DNA of 24,780 bases from Synechococcus sp. MED850 (GCA_002700765.1 PAEP01000020.1:27976-52755); one strand, 5' to 3'. Numbered from the stretch's first letter, positions 6,124 to 14,782 are shown. Numbers and translations are program-made. Notes: generated by a model not told the origin, from the sequence alone.

Positions 6124-6942
6124 ATGAACACCAACGGGCCTCTGACCCTGAAGTTGAAGCTGATCGATGAGCACCGCATCTTCGACAAGGCAGCAGGGCT
6201 GAATGAGCCCTCGGGTTTAACCCTGAATGCTGACGGCACCGCTCTCTACACCGTTAGTGACGACACCAAGGCGGTGTTCTGTCTTGATCTCAAAGGACGG
6301 ATGAACGTCAGCGACTCCTTTTTCATCGGTGTGGATGATCTGGAGGGAATCGCCATCTCCGCTGATGGACGTCAGCTTCTGATGGTGCAGGAGGAAACGA
6401 ATGCGATCGTCACCGCCGACCTGGAGAGTCGCCGCGAAATCAGCCGCAGACCCCTCGCCGGGATGGAGAACTACAGCAGCATCAGCCATCTGTTTCCGAA
6501 CCCCCCCGACAACAAGGGCCTCGAGGGGATCACGGTGAACACGCGCAACAACCACATCTTTGTGGTCAAAGAAGGGCGGCCTGGTGTTCTGATCGAAGTT
6601 TCCGAGGATCAGAGCACCATTCTTCAGTCGCGGCTGCTGTCCGCTGAAAACGGTTTTGCCCACCCCAGTGTTGGGCCCGAAAAGCTTGATTTTTCAGGTC
6701 TCAGCTACGACGCTCAGCGCGACACCATCTGGATCACCAGCGATAAGGGCCAGTGTCTGTTCCACTACGACTGGCAGGAGGACCGGGTTCTGCAACGTCT
6801 TGATCTGACGACCGAGGACCACGGCAAAGGACGCATCCGCAAATCGGAAGGCGTGGCGATTGATCCCGTCCGCAACAGGCTTTACGTGGTGAGCGAACGC
6901 GATGGCCGTCTCTACGTCTACAAGATTCATGACAAGAGCTGA
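6124..6942 (+). CDS. SdiA-regulated-type beta-propeller protein, 272 aa
   Basis: The protein is made of repeated propeller-blade motifs: LNEPSGLTLNADGTALYTVSD, LEGIAISADGRQLLMVQEE, LEGITVNTRNNHIFVVKEG, FSGLSYDAQRDTIWITSD and SEGVAIDPVRNRLYVVSER. The (L/S)EGI-A-x(n)-D pattern with acidic residues matches the SdiA-regulated domain (PF06977 type), a six-bladed, probably Ca-binding propeller of unknown function. No signal peptide is visible, so a cytoplasmic location is likely. ATG 6124 begins MNTNGPLTLKLKLIDEH. The last 14 bp overlap the start of the downstream POR-like SDR, suggesting co-expression. Divergent from the LOG-family operon, with about 100 bp between them for both promoters. Confidence 0.75.
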   Translation: MNTNGPLTLKLKLIDEHRIFDKAAGLNEPSGLTLNADGTALYTVSDDTKAVFCLDLKGRMNVSDSFFIGVDDLEGIAISADGRQLLMVQEETNAIVTADLESRREISRRPLAGMENYSSISHLFPNPPDNKGLEGITVNTRNNHIFVVKEGRPGVLIEVSEDQSTILQSRLLSAENGFAHPSVGPEKLDFSGLSYDAQRDTIWITSDKGQCLFHYDWQEDRVLQRLDLTTEDHGKGRIRKSEGVAIDPVRNRLYVVSERDGRLYVYKIHDKS

Positions 6943-7957
6943 TCAGCCCCGCCTGCTGATCACAGGCGCCAGCTCCGGCATTGGCTTGGAAGCCAGTCGC
7001 AGGCTTGTTCTCAACGGCTATCACCTGACCTTGCTCTGCCGTACGCCGCAGCGCTGCCGGGAGACGAGCGATCGACTCGAGGACGATGGCGCTGACCCCG
7101 ACAACCTCGACGTTTTACCAATGGATCTTGCGGATCTGGAGGACGTTGAGCGGAGCTGTCAGCAGTTGCTTGAACGCGGTCACCGCTTTGACGCCCTGAT
7201 CCTCAACGCAGGATTGCAGTCCGTTGGTGTGCGTGAGCCGCTGTTCACTCCTCAGGGAATCGAACGCACGTTTGCTGTCAATCAACTGGCCCATCAACTG
7301 ATCCTCATGCGCCTGCTGCCTTTGTTGTTCAAAAGCCGCCAGCCACGCGTGGTGATCACCGCCTCTGATGTGCACAACCCATCGAGTGGTGGTGGCCGGG
7401 TCGGTCGTCCGGCTGGGCTCGGGACCATGGATGGCCTGCACTCCGGCGCAGGCTTCACGATGGTGGATGGAGACAGCGCCTATGACGCCGACAAGGCCTA
7501 CAAGGACAGCAAGCTCTGCAATGTGTTGATGGGCCGGGAGGTGGCGCGACAGCTGCAGGAGCAGGGGCGATCCATTCCTGTGATGGCGTGGAGTCCAGGG
7601 TTGGTGATCCCCCGGGGCCAAGGCGGTTTCTTTCGAACCAGCCGCCAACAGAACCCCCTCGGACTGGCTCTCTTCGCATTGGTGGCCCGTGATCTCTTGC
7701 GGTTGACCGAGTCCGTCCAGACCGCCGGAGAGCTGCTGGCATCCCTGGTGATCGACGCTGACTACAGCAAGCCAGGCTTCGCGTACTACAGCAACACATT
7801 GCTGGGACCAGGGCGCCATCGCTTCCAGAGCTCGCCAACGAGTGAAGAGGGTGCTGATGCATCCAAAGCAAAGGACCTCTGGCTTCGCTGTGAGGAGTTG
7901 ATCTCAGCAGTGATCCAGGTTGATCCTCCCGCCGCCATGCCGGAGACATCAACTTGA
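6929..7957 (+). CDS. Protochlorophyllide reductase-like SDR, 342 aa
   Basis: An SDR with GASSGIG near the N terminus, LNAG, and the motif AYKDSKLCN (Y191, K195, C197), which is characteristic of light-dependent protochlorophyllide oxidoreductase (POR). The length is near POR. However, the place of POR's catalytic-pocket Cys226 (in LYPGCVADTP) reads WSPGLVIPRG here, with Leu225, and the C-terminal HWSWGNRQ-type motif is replaced. It is therefore probably a POR-related paralogue acting on another substrate, or a divergent enzyme, not the main POR. ATG 6929 is chosen because the upstream ATG 6902 would bury more of the preceding gene. No clear Shine-Dalgarno is seen; translation may be coupled to the overlapping propeller gene. 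Confidence 0.8.
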   Translation: MTRADQPRLLITGASSGIGLEASRRLVLNGYHLTLLCRTPQRCRETSDRLEDDGADPDNLDVLPMDLADLEDVERSCQQLLERGHRFDALILNAGLQSVGVREPLFTPQGIERTFAVNQLAHQLILMRLLPLLFKSRQPRVVITASDVHNPSSGGGRVGRPAGLGTMDGLHSGAGFTMVDGDSAYDADKAYKDSKLCNVLMGREVARQLQEQGRSIPVMAWSPGLVIPRGQGGFFRTSRQQNPLGLALFALVARDLLRLTESVQTAGELLASLVIDADYSKPGFAYYSNTLLGPGRHRFQSSPTSEEGADASKAKDLWLRCEELISAVIQVDPPAAMPETST

Positions 7958-7970
7958 ACGGTGTTCGGTC

Positions 7971-8822
7971 ATGACCGGGGTTCTCGCTGCTCTGGGTGCG
8001 GCCCTGGCTTGGACGTCGGCCAGCTCGATCTGGAGATCGCTGTCATCGGTTGGGTCCGCCGTGCAGTTGAACTGCCTCAAAAACGGCCTGGCAACACTGT
8101 TGTTTGCCCCCATGCTGGTGTTGCTGCCGTGGTCGACGCAGTTCGGAGGGTTAGGCCTGCTGCTTCTCAGTGGGGCCATTGGTATCGCCGCCGGCGACAG
8201 CTTCTACCTGGCGGCTCTGAGGCGTCTGGGAACACGCCGCACCCTGACAGTGGAAGCCGTTGGACCGGTGTTGGCCAGTGTTGGATCGGTGCTGTTGATG
8301 GGTGAGCAACTCAGACTTCAAGCCTGGATCGGTGCATTGCTGGTGAGCGGCGCCGTGGTGCTCATCGCCCGACCGGGAGGTGCCTCCGGTCAACTCAGCA
8401 GGAACGGACTGCTCTGCGCACTGATGGCTGTTGTTTGTGGCCTCAGCGGTGCGTTTATCGCGAGGACGGTGCTAATCGATGGTGGTGTGAGCCCACTTCA
8501 TAGTGCCGTGGTCCGGTTGCTGGGTGGCTGGTTGATGCTTGTCCCGATCTCGGCCTCCGCGTTCACGCGGATCAAAGGGAGCCAGCGCTCCATTGCGCTG
8601 CGGGTGCTGCTGGCCACAGCCCTCGGGACGAATCTCGGCATTGCACTGCAGCAGGTGGTGTTCCAGCAACTGCCCGTCGGACCTGGCGTGACGCTGATGA
8701 GCACGGCTCCCGTGATGGCGCTGGTGGTCGCCCGATTCGAGGGTGAAGCGCTTCAGTGGCGTGGTGTGATGGCGGCGTTGCTTGCTGTCAGTGGCGTCGC
8801 GCTGACCAGCCTCTGGAGTTGA
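7971..8822 (+). CDS. EamA/DMT-superfamily transporter, 283 aa
   Basis: A very hydrophobic protein with about ten membrane helices arranged as two EamA halves. The first half runs from TGVLAALGAALAWTSASSIW to GALLVSGAVVLIARPGG; the second starts at NGLLCALMAVVCGLSGAFIA and ends ALLAVSGVALTSLWS. The family exports or exchanges small metabolites across the inner membrane; no substrate can be read. ATG 7971 lies 14 bases after the POR-like stop, so the propeller, SDR and transporter genes may form one transcript. The 3' end overlaps the convergent COG0523 GTPase gene by 70 bp. Confidence 0.85.
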   Translation: MTGVLAALGAALAWTSASSIWRSLSSVGSAVQLNCLKNGLATLLFAPMLVLLPWSTQFGGLGLLLLSGAIGIAAGDSFYLAALRRLGTRRTLTVEAVGPVLASVGSVLLMGEQLRLQAWIGALLVSGAVVLIARPGGASGQLSRNGLLCALMAVVCGLSGAFIARTVLIDGGVSPLHSAVVRLLGGWLMLVPISASAFTRIKGSQRSIALRVLLATALGTNLGIALQQVVFQQLPVGPGVTLMSTAPVMALVVARFEGEALQWRGVMAALLAVSGVALTSLWS

Positions 8823-9892
8823 TCGCTTATGACGTCGGCGGCGGCTTCCCGGAACGAGAGGACCACCAGGTCAACACCGCCAACGCTTGATGGTGACCAG
8901 GCCTCGGCGGGGCAGGGCTCGAACCAGCTGTTGAGACGGGGCCCCACCATCTGCAACTGAAGTGGCAATGGTTTGTCGTTCAACCAGATCCGACCCTTCA
9001 ACCGCACCACGAGCTGCTCGCTCACCAAAGTCTTCAGTGCGGATTCGATGCTCTGGCGATCAACGCTTCCCTCGAAACGAATCACTCCACTGAACAAATC
9101 GACGTGATTGTGGTCGTGATGGCTGTGGTTCTCATCAACAGCGTTGTTCTCATCAACAGCGTGGTCGTGGTCAACAGCGTGGCCGTGATCAACAGCGTGG
9201 TCATGGCGATGCTCGAGGCCCAGCACAACCGAAGGGTCAACGACCCCCTGTTGGATTGGCAGCAACGGAACGCCATCTCGAACCCGTGAGCGGAGATTGT
9301 CGTTGAGCTGATCAAGCTCCGCTTCAGACACACGATCAGCGCGACTGATCAGCACCAGATCAGCTGCGTTCATCTGATCGGTGAACAGCTCGTCCACGGC
9401 TGTGAGGTGATCAACACTTGGATCCTCCTGCCGCTGACGCTCCAGGGCTTCCGGATCCGTCACCGGACTGCCCGCCGAGAGCGCCTCACCATCCACCAAC
9501 GTCACCACACCATTGACATGGACACGGCTGCGGATGGCCGGCCACGCAAAGGCCTGCAAAAGCGGCGTTGGTAAGGCCAGACCACTGGTCTCCACCACAA
9601 TCCCGTCCAAGTGATCAGACCGCTCGAGCAGCCGTTCCATCGTCGGCAGGAAATCGTCTTGGACGGTGCAGCAGAGACATCCGTTGTTCAGTTCCAGAAC
9701 ACGGCCCTCCAGCTCCTCCTCTGGACAGAACCCGCAACTGCGAATCAGATCGCCATCCAGACCGACACTGCCGAATTCATTGACGACAACGGCAAGCCGT
9801 TGGCCACTGTTGAGGAGAAGGTGCCTCAGAACCGTGGTCTTGCCAGCACCGAGGAAACCGGTGATCACCGTGACCGGCAGCCGCTTACTCAA
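8753..9892 (-). CDS. COG0523 (CobW-like) G3E GTPase, 379 aa
   Basis: The P-loop GFLGAGKTT (residues 12-20), the metal-binding CLCC (C72, C74, C75), ETSGLALP and the SRAD guanine-recognition segment identify a G3E-family GTPase metallochaperone. A CobW C-terminal domain follows (about 275-370). Between them is a His/Asp-rich linker (about 228-262) of repeated hexapeptides. Family members deliver Zn or Co to target enzymes or cobalamin synthesis; which metal is unknown here, and no Zur box was seen, so I give no gene symbol. The C terminus overlaps the convergent transporter by 70 bp. A pentapeptide-repeat gene ends about seven bases after the window position of this gene's ATG, on the same strand, so the two may be co-transcribed. 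Confidence 0.88.
   Translation of the reverse strand: MSKRLPVTVITGFLGAGKTTVLRHLLLNSGQRLAVVVNEFGSVGLDGDLIRSCGFCPEEELEGRVLELNNGCLCCTVQDDFLPTMERLLERSDHLDGIVVETSGLALPTPLLQAFAWPAIRSRVHVNGVVTLVDGEALSAGSPVTDPEALERQRQEDPSVDHLTAVDELFTDQMNAADLVLISRADRVSEAELDQLNDNLRSRVRDGVPLLPIQQGVVDPSVVLGLEHRHDHAVDHGHAVDHDHAVDENNAVDENHSHHDHNHVDLFSGVIRFEGSVDRQSIESALKTLVSEQLVVRLKGRIWLNDKPLPLQLQMVGPRLNSWFEPCPAEAWSPSSVGGVDLVVLSFREAAADVISDQLQRLVSATPLTASNAAITPRH
9135..9206. repeat. Four tandem 18-bp repeats inside the COG0523 GTPase gene
   Basis: The core TCAACAGCGT recurs at 9135, 9153, 9171 and 9189, exactly 18 bp apart. It encodes on the minus strand hexapeptides of the type DHxHAV, with the copy nearest the C terminus changed to DENNAV. 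The unit keeps frame, so copy-number change would lengthen or shorten the metal-binding linker without disrupting the gene. Confidence 0.9.
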
Positions 9893-9898
9893 GTTGGA

Positions 9899-10411
9899 TC
9901 AGGGACGGCAGCCCAGACTCTCACGGGTTGACACTCCACTGAGGGCATTCACGCCATCGGCCCGGGCACAGAGCGCGCGCTGTTGAGGCAGATCCAGCAC
10001 GGCATCCGTGAAATCAGCACCTTCGATGCGGGCATCCGCGAAACGGCTCTGCATCAGCATCGCGTTGGTGAAACGGGTGTTGCGCAGGTCCGCTTCATCG
10101 AAGCGGCTGGCGAAACCCACGACATCGGACAGATCCGCGCCGCGAAGATCAGCACCCTGCAGCTGGGAGGTGTTGATCACGGCACCACGCAGATCACTGC
10201 CGCTGAGATCAACACCGCGAAGATCCGCCTTGAGAAATTCCTTCTCCTTCAGATCCAGATCGTGCATGTCCTCGGTGATCTCCTGCACAGCCCGTTGACC
10301 ACGAAGCTCAGGGGCAGTGATCGCCTCGGCAACGGCCGGATGCAATCCCCCGATGGCAAGGGCACAGATCAACGCCATCAGCCAGGTTCCCAGGCGTGAA
10401 GCGACAGACAT
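9899..10411 (-). CDS. Exported pentapeptide-repeat protein, 170 aa
   Basis: Residues 1-30 are a signal peptide (hydrophobic core TWLMALICALAIGGL, likely cut after AVAEA), so the mature protein should be in the thylakoid lumen or periplasm. A run of A(D/N)LXX pentapeptides follows (KADLRGVDLSGSDLRG, then GADLRGADLSD, DEADLRNTRFTNA, EGADFTDAVLD), which folds as a right-handed quadrilateral beta-helix. There are two Cys near the C terminus. Such lumenal proteins are common in cyanobacteria and mostly of unknown role. The frame runs further upstream but is antisense to the UPRT-like gene there, so ATG 10411 (MSVASRLG) is chosen. Divergent from that gene. Confidence 0.85.
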   Translation of the reverse strand: MSVASRLGTWLMALICALAIGGLHPAVAEAITAPELRGQRAVQEITEDMHDLDLKEKEFLKADLRGVDLSGSDLRGAVINTSQLQGADLRGADLSDVVGFASRFDEADLRNTRFTNAMLMQSRFADARIEGADFTDAVLDLPQQRALCARADGVNALSGVSTRESLGCRP

Positions 10412-10480
10412 CAGTACGGCCGGCGGCTGGCCGGTAATTTGTTCGCTCACGTTATGGCAGTTGCCGGAGAAGCGAGGTCC

Positions 10481-11098
10481 ATGGCGATGAGCCTGCGGGT
10501 GGTAGTGCCCCCTCACCCATTGATTGGCCACTGGCTCACGGTGCTGCGCCACCAGCAGACTCCACCTCCCCTGTACGCCACGGCATTTCAGGAGCTGGGA
10601 CGCTGGCTGACTTATGAAGCCCTGCGGGACTGGCTGCCCCATCGCCGCGAAGCTGTGATCACCAGCCAGGGCGAAACGGACGGAATCATGATGGAAAGCG
10701 GTGTGCCGCTTCTGGCCATGCCTCTGCTCCCAGCCGGTCTCGATCTCTGGCAGGGGGCCCGCAGCGTTCTGCCCTCGCTCTCGTTGTGTCTGGAAGGTGT
10801 TCCAGATGCGATTGAAACCAATGCCGGCGTGATCGTGTTCATCGATCAGATCTCGGACGGCGAAAGGATGCACGACCTGCTTGGTCAGCTGCAGCGCCGC
10901 GGAGTGGAAGGCCAACGGCTTCGCTTAATCACAGCATTGGCAGCCAACACCGGTCTCAAACGCATTGGAGAGGATTTCCCGGAATTAACCGTTTACACCG
11001 CATGCATTGACCCCGATCTCACCGCTGAAGGTCAGATCAGCCCAGGCATCGGTGACCCGTTGCAACGGCTTGATCTCAGACGACCAGCCCGTTCGTAG
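10481..11098 (+). CDS. Uracil phosphoribosyltransferase-like protein, 205 aa
   Basis: Overall length and the C-terminal motif ISPGIGDPLQRL (compare the uracil-binding PGLGDAGDR of UPRT) place this in the type I PRTase UPRT family. The N-terminal VVVPPHPLIGHWLTVLR is also typical. UPRT converts uracil and PRPP to UMP in salvage. The PRPP loop, normally DPMLATGG, reads FIDQISDGER here, so activity is uncertain; this degenerate loop fits my memory of picocyanobacterial homologues annotated as Upp. Start choice: ATG 10481 (MAMSL) with GGAGA about ten bases upstream, or ATG 10487 with GAGG nine bases upstream. A one-helix protein gene follows after 25 bp. Confidence 0.75.
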   Translation: MAMSLRVVVPPHPLIGHWLTVLRHQQTPPPLYATAFQELGRWLTYEALRDWLPHRREAVITSQGETDGIMMESGVPLLAMPLLPAGLDLWQGARSVLPSLSLCLEGVPDAIETNAGVIVFIDQISDGERMHDLLGQLQRRGVEGQRLRLITALAANTGLKRIGEDFPELTVYTACIDPDLTAEGQISPGIGDPLQRLDLRRPARS

Positions 11099-11123
11099 CA
11101 TTGAAGCCAGGACAACAGCATTC

Positions 11124-11417
11124 ATGGGTCACGAGCACGACGCCGCACCGGCCACCCTGGCCACCCTGATCACCGGAGCCGTGATCGGCGCTGCGGGGCT
11201 GGGATGGTGGCTGTTGAACGAAGCCGATCGCCGGCGCAGGCTGGGGCATCAGAAAGCGATGTTGTATGCCCCGCGCATGCAAGACGGTTCCGAGGTTCTG
11301 CACCCCAATGGCCATGGCCATGGATCCAACCAACAGCTGGAGGAGCGGGTGGAAAAACTGAATGCTGCAATCGCCGATGTACGGCGTCAGCTTGAGGCTC
11401 TTGGAAAACAGAGCTGA
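11124..11417 (+). CDS. Conserved-looking one-helix membrane protein with coiled coil, 97 aa
   Basis: A hydrophobic segment (LATLITGAVIGAAGLGWWLL, about residues 11-30) is followed by a basic stretch (NEADRRRRLGHQK), a Gly/His-rich linker (HPNGHGHGSN) and a C-terminal heptad-like helix (LEERVEKLNAAIADVRRQLE). This suggests a membrane-anchored cytoplasmic coiled coil of unknown role. ATG 11124 is preferred over a longer frame that overlaps the UPRT-like gene; AGGA lies about eleven bases upstream. It sits between that gene and ilvD on the same strand with short gaps, so all three could share a transcript. Confidence 0.7.
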   Translation: MGHEHDAAPATLATLITGAVIGAAGLGWWLLNEADRRRRLGHQKAMLYAPRMQDGSEVLHPNGHGHGSNQQLEERVEKLNAAIADVRRQLEALGKQS

Positions 11418-11462
11418 GCGATCGGTAGGTTGACCAGATCCGACCTTGGTCGACCTATCGCC

Positions 11463-13136
11463 ATGCTTCGCTCCGACGCCGTCACGCAAGGGATCCAACG
11501 ATCCCCCAACCGAGCCATGTTGCGGGCTGTCGGTTTCGGAGACGCGGATTTCGGTAAACCGATTCTCGGCATTGCCAACGGCTTCAGCACGATCACCCCG
11601 TGCAACGTCGGGCTGGACGATCTCTCACGTCGTGCGGAGGAAGCTGCCCGACAAGCCGGCGGCATGCCTCAGATGTTTGGGACCATCACCGTCAGCGATG
11701 GCATCTCGATGGGCACCGAGGGAATGAAATATTCCCTCGTCAGTCGCGAGGTCATTGCTGACGCCATCGAAACCGCCTGCAACGGCCAGAGCATGGATGG
11801 GGTGCTCGCCGTCGGGGGATGCGACAAGAACATGCCGGGCGCGATGCTCGCCATGGCCAGGATGAACATCCCCGCCGTTTTCGTGTATGGCGGCACGATC
11901 AAACCGGGGAAGCTCGGCGGTTGTGACCTCACGGTGGTCAGTGCTTTTGAAGCGGTCGGCCAGCTGACCAGTGGTCGGATTGATGAAGCGCAGCTCACCG
12001 CTGTTGAAAAGAACGCCTGTCCGGGTGCGGGCAGCTGTGGCGGCATGTTCACCGCCAACACGATGAGTGCCGCCATTGAAACGATGGGGATGAGCCTTCC
12101 CTACAGCTCAACGATGGCTGCGGAAGATGAGGAGAAGGCAGAGAGTGCGGCCCGATCTGCGGAAGTGTTGGTGGACGCCGTCAACGCCAACATCAGGCCT
12201 CTTGATCTGCTGACGAGGGAAGCATTCGAAAATGCCATCAGCGTGATCATGGCGGTGGGAGGGTCCACCAATGCCGTCCTGCATCTGCTGGCGATTGCAC
12301 GCACGGCAGGCGTGAATTTAGGCATCGATGACTTTGAACAGATCCGCCAACGGGTTCCGGTGATCTGTGATCTCAAGCCCAGCGGTCGCTACGTGACGGT
12401 TGATCTGCACAAGGCGGGCGGCATCCCTCAGGTGATGAAACTGCTTCTGGATGCAGGCCTGCTCCATGGCGACTGCCGCACGGTGGAGGGCAAGAGCCTC
12501 AAGGAGCTGCTGGCGGATGTTCCGTCGACCCCACCCCCAGGGCAGGACGTGATCCGACCGTTGAGCAATCCGCTGTATGCAAAAGGTCACTTGGCGATTC
12601 TCAAGGGAAATCTGGCCAGTGAAGGCAGTGTGGCCAAGATCAGCGGCGTGAAGAGTCCTGTTCTCACCGGACCGGCGCGGGTGTTCGAGAGCGAGGAGGA
12701 TTGTCTTGCGGCCATCCTCGAGAAACGCATCAACGCGGGTGATGTTCTGGTGGTACGCAATGAGGGTCCCGTTGGAGGTCCAGGGATGCGTGAAATGCTC
12801 GCGCCGACCTCCGCCATCGTCGGCCAGGGCCTGGGAGACAAGGTGGCATTAATCACCGATGGTCGCTTCAGTGGCGGCACCTACGGCCTGGTGGTGGGTC
12901 ATGTGGCCCCTGAAGCAGCAGTGGGTGGAACCATCGGCCTTGTGCACGAAGGCGACAGCATCACGGTCGATGCCGATCAGCTGTTGCTGCAACTGAATGT
13001 GGAGGACGCCGAACTCGAGCGTCGCCGGGCCGCCTGGAGCAAGCCAGAACCGCGTTACCGCACGGGAATTCTGGGCAAGTACGCACGGCTGGTGTCCAGT
13101 TCCAGTCGGGGCGCCACCACAGACCACGTCGATTAG
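11463..13136 (+). CDS. ilvD: Dihydroxy-acid dehydratase, 557 aa
   Basis: IlvD dehydrates 2,3-dihydroxy-isovalerate and 2,3-dihydroxy-3-methylvalerate to the 2-oxoacids used to make valine, isoleucine and leucine, in the cytosol. The three iron-sulfur ligands fit family positions: C47 (ITPCNVG), C120 (GGCDKNMPG) and C192 (CPGAGSCGG). The C-terminal [19 protein letters not shown] signature carries the conserved catalytic Ser. The 557-aa length is normal for bacterial IlvD. ATG 11463 ([10 protein letters not shown]) is chosen over an upstream TTG. It converges on the minus-strand block 18 bp downstream, with no clear terminator between. Confidence 0.97.
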   Translation: MLRSDAVTQGIQRSPNRAMLRAVGFGDADFGKPILGIANGFSTITPCNVGLDDLSRRAEEAARQAGGMPQMFGTITVSDGISMGTEGMKYSLVSREVIADAIETACNGQSMDGVLAVGGCDKNMPGAMLAMARMNIPAVFVYGGTIKPGKLGGCDLTVVSAFEAVGQLTSGRIDEAQLTAVEKNACPGAGSCGGMFTANTMSAAIETMGMSLPYSSTMAAEDEEKAESAARSAEVLVDAVNANIRPLDLLTREAFENAISVIMAVGGSTNAVLHLLAIARTAGVNLGIDDFEQIRQRVPVICDLKPSGRYVTVDLHKAGGIPQVMKLLLDAGLLHGDCRTVEGKSLKELLADVPSTPPPGQDVIRPLSNPLYAKGHLAILKGNLASEGSVAKISGVKSPVLTGPARVFESEEDCLAAILEKRINAGDVLVVRNEGPVGGPGMREMLAPTSAIVGQGLGDKVALITDGRFSGGTYGLVVGHVAPEAAVGGTIGLVHEGDSITVDADQLLLQLNVEDAELERRRAAWSKPEPRYRTGILGKYARLVSSSSRGATTDHVD

Positions 13137-13154
13137 ATCAGCCTGTCGATCAGG

Positions 13155-13520
13155 TCAGCCTGACTGCACAAGGGAACGAAGACGGCGGCCCAGCGCCTCC
13201 AACGGCGCAGCATCCTGCGGGGCTGCGCAACGCTGGCCCGATTCCCCGTCCATCCAGACCGGATGACGTCCATGCCAGAGCAGGGGGCGATCCGGCTGCT
13301 CCCACCAACCGAGCATCAGGTTGATGTCGTCTCCGCTCCGATAAATCTCCAGTTCGAGATCGCGTTCGGGGTGTCGCACCCCATCAGCAGCGCGACATTC
13401 AATGCGAACAGTCAGATCATCGAGATCCGAACAGTGGGAGGGATCCAGGGGAATCACCGCGTGGCTGAAGGGTTTAAGGCAGACGTCTGCCGCTTTGGCG
13501 ATCAGCACCAGCAGGTCCAT
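13155..13520 (-). CDS. Hypothetical protein, 121 aa
   Basis: A soluble alpha/beta protein starting MDLLVLIAKAADVCLKPF, with ELEIYRSGDDINLMLGWWEQ in the middle, which looks like a beta-sheet with exposed Trp, and no membrane segment. I believe similar short proteins occur in picocyanobacteria, but I cannot give a name or function. The ATG lies four bases after the stop of the CIA30-like gene, so it is the last gene of the block glpX-hemA-glgC-gnd-pgl-CIA30. It converges with ilvD. Confidence 0.72.
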   Translation of the reverse strand: MDLLVLIAKAADVCLKPFSHAVIPLDPSHCSDLDDLTVRIECRAADGVRHPERDLELEIYRSGDDINLMLGWWEQPDRPLLWHGRHPVWMDGESGQRCAAPQDAAPLEALGRRLRSLVQSG

Positions 13521-13524
13521 CGGC

Positions 13525-14085
13525 TCAGGGCAAGGCGACCACGGAGCGGATCAGCAGCCGAATCGATCCTGAACGGAAACCGGGATTCAACGCACCGGCA
13601 TCACCGAATTTGGAATGCAACACCTGAATCCTGGTGATTCCCGCAGCATCGAAGCGCAGCGGCAGACCAACAGGTTTCGCCCTCACGGTGGGGCGAAGAT
13701 CCCGGAAGGGCACGATCACACGGGTGATGCCTTCAGCTTTGGTGGCAACGTCGACCACCCAGCGCAATCCTCCAGGGATGAGCTCGGTGAGGCCCAACGC
13801 ACCATCACGACAGCCCAAGGCAAGCTTCAAGGTACGTCCCTCAGCTTCGATCTCCAGCTTCAAGGCTGAATAAGGGGATAGATCGAGGGGTGGCTGAAGA
13901 CGCGGCGAGCGGCAACTGACGAAACCACCCCCCTGTTCAATCAGCTCTCCCTCGAGCAACAGGCCATCAGGGGTGACACGACAGCCCGCGCGACTGCGGC
14001 CCCCCATGATGGTGTCGTTAAGGCTGGCCCAGTCGGCGAAATCGCTTCCCTGGAATAGAACCTGCTCAGAGGCCGGCGGCTGCAT
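13525..14085 (-). CDS. CIA30-family protein, 186 aa
   Basis: The motif WASLNDTIMGGRSRAGC at about residues 19-35 is the hallmark of the CIA30 family (galactose-binding-like fold), named for mitochondrial complex I assembly factor NDUFAF1. The beta-rich remainder (SALKLEIEAEGRTLKLALG, RVIVPFRDLRPTVRAK, ITRIQVLHSKFG) also fits. In cyanobacteria and plants, relatives are thought to bind sugars or assist complex assembly; an NDH-1 role here is only a guess. The 5' end overlaps pgl by 20 bp, implying translational coupling. No signal peptide is visible. Confidence 0.82.
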   Translation of the reverse strand: MQPPASEQVLFQGSDFADWASLNDTIMGGRSRAGCRVTPDGLLLEGELIEQGGGFVSCRSPRLQPPLDLSPYSALKLEIEAEGRTLKLALGCRDGALGLTELIPGGLRWVVDVATKAEGITRVIVPFRDLRPTVRAKPVGLPLRFDAAGITRIQVLHSKFGDAGALNPGFRSGSIRLLIRSVVALP

Positions 14086-14782
14086 CCTGATCAGCGAGGA
14101 TCAGCACATCATGAGCAGGTTGAACCAAACGGGCCGGGGTCCGATCCGGTGATTCAGCTGGATCCATCAGACGCCGCAGGGCCTCCTGTTTGCCTGCACC
14201 ACTCACCAGAAAGATCACCTGACGCGCGGCACTGAGCACGGGGGCCGTGAGGGTGATGCGTTCCAACCCCTTGCCGCGTCCAACCGTGGACCATCGGTCG
14301 GTCACACCTGGTGCATCGGTTCCTGGAAACAAGGAGGCCGTGTGGCCGTCATCTCCGAGGCCAAGCAGCATCACATCGAACACCGGAGGATCACCCGGAC
14401 ACAACCTGGACACCAGGTCAGCAAAAGCATCAGCACTGGCATCCGGAGTGTCGAGTTCCACTGTCGGTACCGCATGGAAGGCGGCAGCGGATCCAGGCGC
14501 GGTGGACAGGAGCGTGTTGCGCAGCATCAGGGCATTGCTGGACGCGTCGTCCGCAGCAACCCAGCGCTCATCACCGAGAAGCACGTCAACCCGGTCCCAG
14601 GGCAGTTGTTCCTGCCCCAGAAGGCTGTAGGCCTTTGCTGGCGTGCTGCCGCCGGAAAGGGCGATCTGGCATCGATCCCGTTGAGCGAGAGCATGCCCGA
14701 TGAGAGAAGCGATGGTCTGGGAAGCCCGTCGGGCGAGGTCCTGGGGATCACTCGCCCGCTCAATGCGGTAGTTGGTCATCAC
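14066..14782 (-). CDS. pgl: 6-phosphogluconolactonase, 238 aa
   Basis: Pgl hydrolyses 6-phosphogluconolactone to 6-phosphogluconate in the oxidative pentose phosphate pathway. The family motifs are present: ALSGGSTPAKAY (about 42-53), LLGDERWV, and LGLGDDGHTASLFPG. The last holds the catalytic His. Length is normal for the DevB-type enzyme. ATG 14782 or the adjacent ATG 14779 starts the gene. It follows gnd by eight bases on the same strand, joining two consecutive steps of the pathway in one operon. Confidence 0.95.
   Translation of the reverse strand: MMTNYRIERASDPQDLARRASQTIASLIGHALAQRDRCQIALSGGSTPAKAYSLLGQEQLPWDRVDVLLGDERWVAADDASSNALMLRNTLLSTAPGSAAAFHAVPTVELDTPDASADAFADLVSRLCPGDPPVFDVMLLGLGDDGHTASLFPGTDAPGVTDRWSTVGRGKGLERITLTAPVLSAARQVIFLVSGAGKQEALRRLMDPAESPDRTPARLVQPAHDVLILADQDAAAGL

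Noticed and set aside
7115..7819. 234-codon minus-strand frame opposite the POR-like gene
   Set aside because: His/Gln-rich, no domain; typical antisense shadow of a GC-rich gene.
9104..9289. Open frame with repeated VVLINS-type peptides on the plus strand
   Set aside because: It is the antisense reading of the His-rich repeat in the COG0523 GTPase gene.
10412..10915. Long N-terminal extension of the pentapeptide-repeat protein
   Set aside because: The extension is antisense to the UPRT-like gene and would place a clear signal peptide inside the protein.
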